NCBI GenBank assembly: GCA_963713085.1
Contig: CAVQKQ010000016.1
Span: 124,001-188,000 of the forward strand
Direction: 5' to 3'
DNA length: 64,000 nucleotides
Source of the DNA: PFJX01 sp963713085
GTDB lineage: Bacteria; Pseudomonadota; Gammaproteobacteria; Burkholderiales; Thiobacillaceae
Shown: positions 25,383-34,199 of the stretch, piece by piece
How positions within the stretch are numbered: position 1 is the stretch's first letter
How the letters are laid out: each line of letters opens with the position of its first letter
The notes under the pieces: generated by a model
What the model saw: the letters and a program-made list of their open reading frames with translations, nothing else
Told to the model about the DNA's origin: nothing
Databases searched by the model: none
Made by a program: the position numbers and the translations under genes

Positions 25383-26793
25383 TTACGCCAGCTCCAGATA
25401 CCCCAGGATGCCCTTTGCGGCCTCGCGGCCTTCGTAGACGGCGGTGACCACCAGGTCCGAGCCCCGCACCATGTCGCCGCCGGCGAAGATCTTGGGGTTG
25501 GCGGTCTGGTAGCTGTGCTCGAAGTTCCTGGCGATGACCCGGCCCCCCTGGTCGGTGGTGATGCCGACGTCGACGAACCAGGGCTGGGGATTGGGTCGGA
25601 AACCGAAGGCCACCAGGACCCGGTCGCAAGGGACGATCTCTTCGCTGCCCGCCACCACCACGGGTGTGCGGCGGCCCCGGGCGTCGGGGGCGCCCAGTTC
25701 GGTGGTGACCAGTTTGACGCCTTCCACCTTGCCGTCGCCGATTATCTCCACCGGCTGGCGGTTCCACAGGAACTGGACGCCTTCTTCCTTGGCGTTGAGC
25801 ACTTCCCGCTTGGAACCGGGCATGTTGGCCTCGTCCCGGCGATAGGCGCAGGTGACCCGGGCGGCTCCCTGGCGGATGCTGGTGCGGTTGCAGTCCATGG
25901 CGGTGTCGCCGCCGCCCAGGACCACCACCCGCAGGCCTTTCATGTCCTCGTGGGTCTCGCCGGCCTTGAGCATGCCCAGGCGGTACTTGATGTTGGAGAC
26001 CAGGAAGGGCAGCGCGGCCATGACGCCGGGCATATCCTCTCCGGGGAAGCCGCCCTGCATGTAGGTGTAGGTGCCCATGCCCAGGAACACGGCGTCGTAT
26101 TCGGCCAGCAGGTCGGCGAATGCCACGTCCTTGCCCACCTCGGTGTTGAGGCGGAACTCGATGCCCATGCCGGTCGAAGATCTCCCGGCGCCGGCTCATG
26201 ACGGTCTTTTCCATCTTGAACTCGGGGATGCCGAAGGTGAGCAGGCCACCGATCTCCGCGTAGCGGTCGAACACCACAGCCTTGACGCCGTTGCGGGCCA
26301 ACACGTCGGCGCAACCCAGGCCGGCGGGGCCGGCGCCGATCACGGCGACCTTGCGGCCGGTGGCCACCACCTTGCTCAGGTCCGGGCGCCAGCCCTGGGC
26401 GAAGGCGGTCTCGGAGATGTATTTCTCGATGCCGCCGATGGTGACGGCCCCGGCGTCGACCTGGTTCAGGGTGCAGGACCCTTCGCACAGCCGGTCCTGG
26501 GGGCAGACCCGGCCGCACACCTCGGGCAGGGAGTTGGTCTGGTGGGACAGTTCGGCGGCCTCGAACAGTCGGCCTTCTTCCACCAGCTTGAGCCAGTTGG
26601 GGATGTAGTTGTGCACCGGGCACTTCCACTCGCAATAGGGATTGCCGCAAGCCAAGCAGCGGCCCGACTGTTCCTTGGCCTGGTCGGCTTCCATCGGCGC
26701 GTAGATTTCGCGGAACTCGACCCTGCGCACCTCGGCCGGGGTCTTGGCGCCGTCACGGCGGGCAACGTTCAGAAATTGAAATATGTCGGACAT
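25383..26793 (-). CDS. gltD: glutamate synthase (NADPH) small subunit, interrupted by an apparent frameshift
   Basis: Transfers electrons from NADPH to GltB. The N-terminal frame from 26793 carries the Fe-S cysteine pattern (CLACGNPYCEWKCPVHNYIP; CGRVCPQDRLCEGSC) and the FAD site VAVIGAGPAGLGCADVLA. At about 26169-26172 one extra base breaks the frame after RREIFDR. The second frame resumes MGIEFRLNTEVGKDV and runs to 25383 with the NADPH-site VVVLGGGDTAMDC and the C-terminal FAGGDMVRG. The joined length of about 469 residues is typical. A single-base assembly error is likelier than a pseudogene. Starts 4 nt after the gltB stop. Confidence 0.94.
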
Positions 26794-26797
26794 GACA

Positions 26798-29700
26798 TCA
26801 ATCCTTTAGCAGGCTGTCCAGGGTGAGGGCCTTGGGCTTGACCAGCCAGAACCGGTTCACCACGTCGGTGAAGTGGTCCAGCATCCACTTGGCGCGGGCG
26901 CTGCCGGTGTAGAGCAGGTGCTTGGTCAGCTTTTCCCGCAGGAAGGTGCGGAGTTCGCCGGTCTTTTCGTCGTTGATGCGGTTGATGTCGATCAGTTCGT
27001 TGTTGTACTTCTCGGCGAACTGGCCGTCCTCGTCATAGGTGAGGGCGAAGCCGCCGGTCATGCCGGCGCCGACGTTGAGGCCGGTGTTGCCCAGGACGAT
27101 GATGCAGCCGCCGGTCATGTATTCGCAGCAGTGCTCGCCGACGCCTTCCACCACCGCCAGGGCGCCGGAGTTGCGCACACCGAAGCGCTCGCCGGCCATG
27201 CCGGCTGCGTACAACTCGCCGCCGGTGGCGCCGTACAGGCAGGTGTTGCCGATGATGCTGGCTTGGTGGGACTCGAACGCCGAGCCCTTGGGCGGGTAGA
27301 CGATCAGGCGGCCGCCGGACATGCCCTTGCCGACATAGTCGTTGGCGTCGCCTTCGATCTCCATGGTCAGACCCTTGTGGTTCCAGACCCCGAAGCTCTG
27401 GCCGGCGGAGCCGGTGAGCTTGATGTGCAGGCAGTCGGCGGGGAGGCCCTCGGCGCCGTGGGCCCTGGCGATCTCGCCGGAGAGGCGCGCGCCGATGGAG
27501 CGGTTCACGTTGCGCACGGCGTATTCCAGGCGCTGGGGGGTCTTATTGATGATGCCGGGCAGGGCGTCCGCCACCATCTTTTCGGCCAACTCGCCCTTGT
27601 CGAAAGAGGGGTTGGAGGGTTCCACGCAGAAGCGCGGCTCGCTCGGGTCGATGCTGCCCTGGGAGAGCAGCACGTCCAGCCTAAGCCGGCCCTGCTTGTC
27701 CGATTCGCCCGGGAGCAGTTCCAGCAGGTCGGTGCGGCCGATCAGGTCCTCGAATCGGCTGATGCCCAGGGCGGCCATCCACTCCCGGGTCTCCCGGGCG
27801 ACGAAGGTGAAGTAGTTGATCACCATCTCCGGCAGGCCGATGAAGAACTGTTTGCGCAGGCGCGCGTCCTGGGTGGCCACACCGGTGGCGCAGTTGTTCA
27901 GGTGGCAGATGCGCAGGTATTTGCAGCCCAGGGCGATCATCGGCGCGGTACCAAAGCCGAACGACTCGGCACCCAGGATGGCGGCCTTCACCACGTCCAG
28001 GCCGGTCTTCAGGCCGCCATCGGTCTGGACCCGCACGCGGCCCCGGAGTCCGTTGGCGCGAAGCACCTGCTGGGTCTCGGTGAGACCCAATTCCCACGGG
28101 GTGCCGGCATACTTCACGGAGGTCAATGGCGAGGCGCCGGTGCCGCCGTCGTAGCCGGAGATGGTGATCAGGTCGGCATAGGCCTTGGCCACGCCGGCGG
28201 CAATGGTCCCGACACCGGGCTCGGCCACCAGCTTCACCGAGACCAGGGCCTTCGGGTTGACCTGCTTGAGGTCGAAGATCAGCTGGGCCAGGTCCTCGAT
28301 GGAATAGATATCGTGGTGCGGCGGCGGCGAGATCAGGGAGACGCCGGGCTTGGTGCAGCGCAGCTTGGCGATGTGGGCCTCCACCTTCTTGCCGGGCAAC
28401 TGGCCGCCCTCGCCGGGCTTGGCGCCCTGGGCGATCTTGATCTGCAGAACCTCGGCGTTGACCAGGTAATGGGCGGTGACGCCGAAGCGGCCGGAGGCCA
28501 CCTGCTTGATCTTGGACATCTTCACCGTGCCGTAGCGGGCCGGGTCCTCGCCGCCCTCGCCGGAGTTGGAACGGCCGCCGATGCGGTTCATACCCTCCGC
28601 CAGCGCCTCGTGGGCCTCGGGGGAGAGGGCGCCCAGGGACATGCCGGCGGAGTCGAAGCGCTTGAGGATCGCTTCGAGCGGCTCCACCTGGTCGAGCGCG
28701 AGCGGCTCGGCGGCGAGCTTCAGTTGCATCAGGTCGCGCAGCATGGCGACCGGACGGTCGTTCACACTGGCGGCATATATTTGATAGGCCTCGTAGGAGC
28801 CGGCCTGCACCGCGTCCTGCAACTGCTGCACCACATCCGGGTTGTAGGCGTGGTATTCCTCGCCGTGCATGTACTTGAGCAGGCCGCCGGCGGGGATCGG
28901 GCGCAGCGGGTTGAAGGCGGCGCGGTTGAGCTTCATCTGGTCCGCCTCGAAGTCCGCGAAATTGGCGCCGGAGACGCGTGAGACCGAGCCTGTTAGGCAC
29001 ATCGTGACGACGTCCTCGTGCATCCCCACCACCTCGAACAACTGCGCGCCACGATAGCTGGCGACCGCGGAGATGCCCATCTTCGACATGACCTTGAGCA
29101 GGCCCTTTTCGATGCCCTTGCGGTAGTTCATCAGTGCCTTTTCCATCTTCACCTGGATCTCGCCGCCCCTCACCATCTGGATCACCGACTGGTAGGCGAG
29201 GTAGGGATAGACCGCGGTGGCACCAAAGCCGATCAGGGCGGCGATCTGGTGCGGGTCTCGCGCGGCGCCGGTCTTGACCACGATGTTGGCGTCGCAGCGC
29301 AGGCCGGCGGCGATCAGGGCGTGGTGCACGGCACCAGTGGCGAACAGCGCTGGCATGGTCAGGGTGGACGACGAAATGGTGCGGTCCGACAGCACCACCA
29401 GCACCGTGCCTGCCCGCACCGCCGCCACCGCGTCGGCCGCCAGCTTCTTCAGCGCGGCCTCGAGGTTGCTCGTGGCTGGGTCGTATTGCAGATAGAAATG
29501 CGTCGCCGCGTAGTCCGGGTCGGTGCTGTGGGTGAGCACCTTGTAGGTGTCGTTGGACAGCACCGGCGAATTCAGCGCCATCCGGTCGGCGTGTTTCGGG
29601 GTTTCCTGGAACAGGTTCAGCTCGCGCCCGAACACGGTGTGCAGCGACATCACGATGGCTTCGCGGATCGGGTCGATCGGCGGATTGGTCACCTGCGCGA

Positions 29701-31255
29701 ACTGCTGGCGCAGGTAGTCGAAGGGAGAGCGGACCTTCCGGGAAAGCACCGCCATCGGGGTGTCGTCGCCCATGGAGCCGACCGCCTCCTGGCCGTCCTC
29801 GGCGAGCACGCGGATGACCTGGTCGAGCTCCTCGAAGCTGAGGTTGAACACCTTCTGGTGGGTGGCGACGCTGGCCGCGTCCATTGCCGGGTAGTCGGTG
29901 TCCTGGTCGAGGCCGAATTCGACCCGCTTGGCATAGGTCTTCATCCACTCGCGGTAGGGCTGGGCGGACTTCAACTGGTTGTCGATGTCTTCCGGGAGCA
30001 GGAACTTGCCGGTCTCGAGGTCGGCGGCGACGATCTGGCCCGGGCGCACGCGGCCCTTGGCGACGATGTTCCCGGGTCCGCCGTAATCCCACACGCCCAC
30101 TTCCGAGGCGATGGTGACGTAGCGGTCCTTGGTGATGACATATCGCGCAGGCCGCAAACCGTTTCTGTCCAGCATGCAGACGCCGTAGCGGCCGTCGGTG
30201 AGGACGATGCCGGCGGGACCGTCCCAGGGCTCCATGTGCATGGAGTTGTATTCGTAGAAAGCGCGCAGGTCCGGGTCCATGTTGGTGACGTTCTGCCAGG
30301 CCGGCGGCACCATCATGCGCAGGCTGCGGAACAGGCCGGCGCCGCCCATCACCAGGCCCTCCAGCATATTGTCGAAACTCATGGAGTCGGAACCCTTGAG
30401 GCCGACCATGGGCCGCACGTCTTCCATGTTGGGGATCAGCGGGCTCTCGAACTTCTGCTCCCTGGCACGGCTCCAGTTGCGGTTGCCCTGCAGGGTGTTG
30501 ATCTCGCCGTTGTGGGCCAGATAGCGGAACGGCTGGGCCAGGCGCCATTCCGGCCAGGTGTTGGTGGAGAAGCGCTGGTGGAACACGGCCAGGGCCGAGG
30601 CGAACCGCTCGTCATTCAGGTCCGGGTAGAACACCGGCAGGTATTCCGGCATCACCAGGCCCTTGTAGGCGATGACCCGGCCGGACAGGGTGGGCATATA
30701 GAAGGTGGAGTCGGTCGCGGCGACCGCCTTTTCCACCTTGCGGCGGGCGATGTAGAGCTTGCGTTCGAAGATCTCGGCGTCGATCTGCTCGGGACAGTTG
30801 ACGAACAACTGCTCGATCACCGGCAGGCTCTTCTTGGCGTACTCGCCCAGGGCCGACTCATCGGTGGGCACCTTGCGCAGCCCCACAGGCTCCAGGCCCT
30901 GGTCCCTTAGTTCGGCGAAAAGCAGGTCCCGGGCCTGTTGGGCCAGGGCGGCATCGCGGTTGAGGAACACCAGACCGGCTGCGTAACGGCTGGTCAGCGT
31001 AATGCCGTTTTCTTCCGCCACGGCGCGCAGGAAGGCGTCCGGCTTCTTGAACAGCAGGCCGCAACCGTCGCCGGATTTGCCGTCGGCGGCTACCGCGCCG
31101 CGGTGGGTCATGCAGGCCAGGGAGGAAATGGCGGTTCGCACCAGCCAGTGGGTGGCCTTGTCATCCAACTGGGCGATCAGGCCGAAACCACAGCTGTCCT
31201 GCTCGAAGTCCGGGCTGTAGAGCGTGCCGCACAGACGGCTTTGTCGATCTTCCAT
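26798..31255 (-). CDS. gltB: glutamate synthase (NADPH) large subunit
   Basis: Glutamine + 2-oxoglutarate to two glutamate; ammonia assimilation with glutamine synthetase. 1485 residues from the ATG at 31255 (MEDRQSRLCGTLYSPDFEQD). A longer frame extends upstream to 31825 but is not family-like. The N-terminal-nucleophile Cys lies in DSCGFGLIAQ, so the preceding residues are a propeptide. The FMN/Fe-S synthase domain includes GGRSNSGEGGEDPARY and CHLNNCATGVATQD, and the C-terminal beta-helix has Gly-rich repeats (GVWNHKGLTMEIEGDANDYV). Forms an operon with gltD. Confidence 0.97.
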   Translation of the reverse strand: MEDRQSRLCGTLYSPDFEQDSCGFGLIAQLDDKATHWLVRTAISSLACMTHRGAVAADGKSGDGCGLLFKKPDAFLRAVAEENGITLTSRYAAGLVFLNRDAALAQQARDLLFAELRDQGLEPVGLRKVPTDESALGEYAKKSLPVIEQLFVNCPEQIDAEIFERKLYIARRKVEKAVAATDSTFYMPTLSGRVIAYKGLVMPEYLPVFYPDLNDERFASALAVFHQRFSTNTWPEWRLAQPFRYLAHNGEINTLQGNRNWSRAREQKFESPLIPNMEDVRPMVGLKGSDSMSFDNMLEGLVMGGAGLFRSLRMMVPPAWQNVTNMDPDLRAFYEYNSMHMEPWDGPAGIVLTDGRYGVCMLDRNGLRPARYVITKDRYVTIASEVGVWDYGGPGNIVAKGRVRPGQIVAADLETGKFLLPEDIDNQLKSAQPYREWMKTYAKRVEFGLDQDTDYPAMDAASVATHQKVFNLSFEELDQVIRVLAEDGQEAVGSMGDDTPMAVLSRKVRSPFDYLRQQFAQVTNPPIDPIREAIVMSLHTVFGRELNLFQETPKHADRMALNSPVLSNDTYKVLTHSTDPDYAATHFYLQYDPATSNLEAALKKLAADAVAAVRAGTVLVVLSDRTISSSTLTMPALFATGAVHHALIAAGLRCDANIVVKTGAARDPHQIAALIGFGATAVYPYLAYQSVIQMVRGGEIQVKMEKALMNYRKGIEKGLLKVMSKMGISAVASYRGAQLFEVVGMHEDVVTMCLTGSVSRVSGANFADFEADQMKLNRAAFNPLRPIPAGGLLKYMHGEEYHAYNPDVVQQLQDAVQAGSYEAYQIYAASVNDRPVAMLRDLMQLKLAAEPLALDQVEPLEAILKRFDSAGMSLGALSPEAHEALAEGMNRIGGRSNSGEGGEDPARYGTVKMSKIKQVASGRFGVTAHYLVNAEVLQIKIAQGAKPGEGGQLPGKKVEAHIAKLRCTKPGVSLISPPPHHDIYSIEDLAQLIFDLKQVNPKALVSVKLVAEPGVGTIAAGVAKAYADLITISGYDGGTGASPLTSVKYAGTPWELGLTETQQVLRANGLRGRVRVQTDGGLKTGLDVVKAAILGAESFGFGTAPMIALGCKYLRICHLNNCATGVATQDARLRKQFFIGLPEMVINYFTFVARETREWMAALGISRFEDLIGRTDLLELLPGESDKQGRLRLDVLLSQGSIDPSEPRFCVEPSNPSFDKGELAEKMVADALPGIINKTPQRLEYAVRNVNRSIGARLSGEIARAHGAEGLPADCLHIKLTGSAGQSFGVWNHKGLTMEIEGDANDYVGKGMSGGRLIVYPPKGSAFESHQASIIGNTCLYGATGGELYAAGMAGERFGVRNSGALAVVEGVGEHCCEYMTGGCIIVLGNTGLNVGAGMTGGFALTYDEDGQFAEKYNNELIDINRINDEKTGELRTFLREKLTKHLLYTGSARAKWMLDHFTDVVNRFWLVKPKALTLDSLLKD

Positions 31256-31410
31256 TGTTATTGAACCGATCCCATGGCGTTTCTGGTTTAAGGGCGATGC
31301 GAGGTCGAAAAGGGCGGGAATTCTATCCGGTACAAGGACTTCCCGCCACCCCGCCGACAGGATGGGCATTCGCTTGGTGGGACGCGGGATGGGGGAATCG
31401 ATCGGGGGGT

Positions 31411-32160
31411 TCAGAGCAAGGTGCCCAGCAGGACGCCTTGCCGGCGAAAGTCCTGCAGGATCGTCCGTCCATGGTCGATCAGGGCGTCTTGGGCATGGCC
31501 CCGTTCCCGGGACAGAAGGCCGAGCAGTTGCGTGCCGTTGAGGTCCCGGTTTTCCTGCATCAGATACAGCATGCGGGCGGTCACGGAATTGATGGCGCTG
31601 AAGTGGACCGCATAGTCCTGATCCCGGTAGGCCAGGATAAAGGTGGGTTGGGCCGGGGGTTCGAGCGGCTTGAAGCGGGGCGAGAGCCGATGCACCGGCC
31701 AGCGGTAGGCCAGCACCCGGGACACGGGGTTCAGCAGGGGACTGCCGGCCATGAGGTCGCCCGAAGGATCGTGGGCGGGCAGGTGTTCGTCCCGGTTCGA
31801 GGTGTCCAGCGCCAGTTCCACCCACTCGTAATGGGCCAGTTCGGGCAGGAAGGCGGGGAAGTCATCCGGGCATTGCCATTCCTCCTGGAGGTATTTCAGG
31901 AACTCCTCGGGAATCTGCCGGAAATAGGGCGTGCGGCTGGCGTGGTTGCCGAAGAAGGCGCGCACCAGGCGCCGCCAGCGGGGTTTCCCGAGGATTTTCC
32001 GGCACACCGGGAAGCAGGCCAGCAGGAAGCCCTCGATGTTGTTGTAGAGCAGTTCCTCATACACCTTCATGCGCGCGATTGGCGCGCCCTTCGGACGCGG
32101 GTTCGACCGGGGGTCCCGAACGCGGGCGGTGAAGGCGCGCTGGTAGTCCTGGAAATCCAT
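31411..32160 (-). CDS. HvfC-like DUF2063 RiPP partner protein
   Basis: 249 residues. The N-terminus FQDYQRAFTARVRDP and the block VYEELLYNNIEGFLLACFP match the DUF2063 family. Its members accompany DUF692 enzymes and help bind the precursor peptide (HvfC in Haemophilus, BufC in bufferin loci). The N-terminal helical half is the DUF2063 domain; the C-terminal half (about 150-249) resembles the winged, RRE-like region. Starts one base after the DUF692 gene stop, so the two are translationally linked. The role in peptide maturation is inferred from family and context. Confidence 0.88.
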   Translation of the reverse strand: MDFQDYQRAFTARVRDPRSNPRPKGAPIARMKVYEELLYNNIEGFLLACFPVCRKILGKPRWRRLVRAFFGNHASRTPYFRQIPEEFLKYLQEEWQCPDDFPAFLPELAHYEWVELALDTSNRDEHLPAHDPSGDLMAGSPLLNPVSRVLAYRWPVHRLSPRFKPLEPPAQPTFILAYRDQDYAVHFSAINSVTARMLYLMQENRDLNGTQLLGLLSRERGHAQDALIDHGRTILQDFRRQGVLLGTLL

Positions 32161-32161
32161 C

Positions 32162-33061
32162 TCAGGCGAAGGCCTTGGCCTGGTGGGTCCGGGGTGCCCG
32201 GTGGTGGCGGGATTGAATGGCCGCGATCCTCTCCACCTCGGTCATGAGTTCGGCCAGGGGCGGAATGTTGAAATCCCGTTCCAGGCACGTGGGATGGGGA
32301 CCGAACAACGCATAAGCCGTGTCCAGCAACCGCCAGACCGGGTCGATGACATCCGCGCCATGGGTGTCGATGATCAGATCGTCGGCCTCCTGATGGTGCC
32401 CGGCCATGTGCATATAGACGATGCGCTCCGCGGGCATGCGTTTCAGGTACGCCACCGGGTCGAAGCGGAAATTGACGCTGTTGACGTAGACGTTGTTCAC
32501 GTCCAGGTGCAGCCAGCAATCCGCTTCCTCCAATACGGCGTTGATGAAGGCCGGCTCATCCATCTCGTTGATGGGGGCGGCCACGTAGTAGGAGGCATTC
32601 TCGATGGCGATCTTCTGTTCCAGGATGTCCTGGACCCGGCGGATGCGCGCCGCCACGTAGTTCACCGCCTCCCAGGTGGCGGGAATGGGCATCAGGTCGT
32701 AGAGATGGCCGTGGTCGGAGCAGTAGGACAGATGTTCGGTATAGAGCGGGACCTTGTGTTCGCGCATGAAGGACTTGATCTTCCCGAGCAAAATTTCGTC
32801 CAGGGATGCCATGCCTCCCAGGGAGAGAGACAGACCGTGGCAGACGATGGGGCGCTGCTCGGAAAAGCCGCGCAGGTCCCGGGCAAAACGGCCACCGAGA
32901 TCAATCCAGTTTTCGGGCGCGAGTTCGAAGAATTCGATCGCCCGGGGGATGCCGAATTTCAGCGCGGGGATGAGCTCGCGCCGAAATCCGAGTCCGGCAC
33001 CCGTTAGCGTCGATGCGCTCGTGGGTTCGGACGAAGCCAGGTTTATTTCATGGCGCCGCAC
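32162..33061 (-). CDS. HvfB/MbnB-like DUF692 multi-iron peptide-modifying enzyme
   Basis: 299 residues from a GTG at 33061, which lies inside the last codons of the precursor gene (19-nt overlap). DUF692 TIM-barrel enzymes use a cluster of irons to convert cysteines in precursor peptides to oxazolone/thioamide (MbnB, HvfB) or related groups. Metal-ligand-type motifs are visible: VCHGLSLSLGG, YTEHLSYCSDHGH, AIENASYYVA, HLDVNNVYVNS and YMHMAGHH. The gene sits between the Cys-repeat precursor and the DUF2063 partner, the order seen in HvfABC/bufferin loci. Product chemistry is inferred, not shown. Confidence 0.92.
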   Translation of the reverse strand: MRRHEINLASSEPTSASTLTGAGLGFRRELIPALKFGIPRAIEFFELAPENWIDLGGRFARDLRGFSEQRPIVCHGLSLSLGGMASLDEILLGKIKSFMREHKVPLYTEHLSYCSDHGHLYDLMPIPATWEAVNYVAARIRRVQDILEQKIAIENASYYVAAPINEMDEPAFINAVLEEADCWLHLDVNNVYVNSVNFRFDPVAYLKRMPAERIVYMHMAGHHQEADDLIIDTHGADVIDPVWRLLDTAYALFGPHPTCLERDFNIPPLAELMTEVERIAAIQSRHHRAPRTHQAKAFA

Positions 33062-33432
33062 TTGCCTTCCTTGCCCTTCATGCCGCCGCAGTTGCCCTCT
33101 TTGGCCTTATCGGGGGGGGCCTTGCCCTCATCCTTCATGGCGTCACCCTTGCTGCCGGCGCAGGTGCCTTCCTTGCCCTTCATGCCACCGCAATTGCCCT
33201 CCTTGGCTTTGGTTGTCGTCTTGGCCTTGCTGCCGGCGCAGGTGCCCTCCTTGTCCTTCATGCCGCCGCATTTCCCTTCCGTGGTCTTGTCCGTCCCGGC
33301 CACCATGTAGCCATTTTCCAGTGTCTGTGCGGCAAAGGGACTTTCCGCCGCTTGGACCGGCGCGGAAGCCAGCGATGCGGCGATGGCGGAACCCAGGGCC
33401 AGGGTCAGGGCGGTTTGCTTGGTGCGTTTCAT
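33043..33432 (-). CDS. HvfA/bufferin-like Cys-repeat RiPP precursor
   Basis: 129 residues from the ATG at 33432 (GAGGA seven bases upstream); the extension to 33591 is rejected. Residues 1-28 are a Sec signal peptide (MKRTKQTALTLALGS... ending PVQA). The mature part is low-complexity and Lys/Gly-rich, with six EGxC units: EGKC(55), EGTC(64), EGNC(81), EGTC(91), EGNC(114), EGKC(124), numbered at the Cys. EGKCG repeats are the modified, copper-binding motif in HvfA. EGTCA and EGNCG are variants. One unit near residue 102 reads EGKAPP and has lost its Cys. Likely an exported copper-sequestering peptide. Confidence 0.9.
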   Translation of the reverse strand: MKRTKQTALTLALGSAIAASLASAPVQAAESPFAAQTLENGYMVAGTDKTTEGKCGGMKDKEGTCAGSKAKTTTKAKEGNCGGMKGKEGTCAGSKGDAMKDEGKAPPDKAKEGNCGGMKGKEGKCGAMK

Positions 33433-33666
33433 TATTGGTTCCTCTTCTTCAATGCGGTCGGTGGTTGGTGTTTTTTTGTCCGATTTACGGAAATTTCCAC
33501 CTTCGGACGGTTCGAAATGTAGGGCCGGTCGAGCCCGCCAGCAAGTAAATATTTGTTTATTAATTAACAAGATAGGGATGTCTGATTGCATTTGAATGTG
33601 TCTTCCCTTGAACCATACTGATAGTAGGAAGGCAGTTTGCCTTTACTGGACAGAAAGGAGGGCGCA
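33433..33666. promoter_or_regulatory. divergent intergenic region between RiPP precursor and Hsp20
   Basis: 234 nt separating two divergent genes, with a strongly AT-rich core (about 33545-33575, TATTTGTTTATTAATTAAC). It must hold both promoters. CCCTTGAA near 33605-33612 resembles a sigma-32 -35 element pointing at hsp20, but no clear CCCCAT-type -10 follows. No recognisable copper-regulator operator was identified. Confidence 0.35.
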
Positions 33667-34101
33667 ATGAGCAACATTATCAGACGTGATCCTTTCGCCA
33701 TCGATGAAGCCATCGATGATTTGCTGAAAGGTTTCTGGGTACGGCCGATGCGTTACTCCGCCGATATGCCGGAACTACAAACGATCAGGATGGACATGAA
33801 GGAAGGCGATAAGGAATATACCGTCCACGCCGAATTGCCCGGCGTGGGTAAGGACGATATCCATGTCACGGTCGACGGCAACAGGGTCGCCATTGCCGCC
33901 GAGGTGAAGAAAGCCTCCGAACAGAAGGCGAGCGAGAAGGTACTGCGCAGCGAACGCTACTGCGGCAAGGCTTATCGCAGCTTCACCCTGGGCCAGGACG
34001 TGGACGATGCCAACACCAAGGCGCGGTTCGAAAATGGCGTGCTTGAACTGGTGTTGCCCAAAAAGACGGTGACGACGGCCAAGAAAGTCAGGATCGAATA
34101 A
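33667..34101 (+). CDS. small heat-shock protein, Hsp20/alpha-crystallin family
   Basis: 144 residues from the ATG at 33667, with AAAGGAGGG upstream. ATP-independent holdase chaperone. The alpha-crystallin domain runs from about residue 45: YTVHAELPGVGKDDIHVTVD, then RSERYCGKAYRSFTLG, and the closing FENGVLELVLPKK. The N-terminal part (FAIDEAIDDLLKGF) is typical for the proteobacterial class. An I-x-I-like C-terminal tail is weak (VRIE). Monocistronic, with its own terminator. Confidence 0.95.
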   Translation: MSNIIRRDPFAIDEAIDDLLKGFWVRPMRYSADMPELQTIRMDMKEGDKEYTVHAELPGVGKDDIHVTVDGNRVAIAAEVKKASEQKASEKVLRSERYCGKAYRSFTLGQDVDDANTKARFENGVLELVLPKKTVTTAKKVRIE

Positions 34102-34116
34102 TCGCGATTTCCACTG

Positions 34117-34147
34117 CGAGGGCGGCTTCGGCCGCCCTTTTGTTTTG
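34117..34147 (+). terminator. intrinsic terminator after hsp20
   Basis: Stem AGGGCGGC-TTCG-GCCGCCCT followed by TTTTGTTTT (34119-34146). A UUCG tetraloop on an 8-bp GC stem. Confidence 0.9.
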
Positions 34148-34199
34148 TAGAATTCCCACTTTGAACGGAGTCGGGCTGACAGGTTCAGCCGAGAATGCC

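Noticed and set aside
31256..31825. Upstream extension of gltB by 190 codons
   Set aside because: It overlaps the hvfC-like gene in another frame on the same strand and would move the N-terminal-nucleophile Cys far from the N-terminus.
33043..33275. CRISPR or short tandem repeat array
   Set aside because: The repeats are codon-phased EGxC units in a signal-peptide-bearing gene, with no equal spacers.
33050..33310. Plus-strand frame with LPSLPFMPPQLPSLAL repeats
   Set aside because: It is the complement of the Cys-repeat precursor gene; the repeats follow from the precursor's own repeats.
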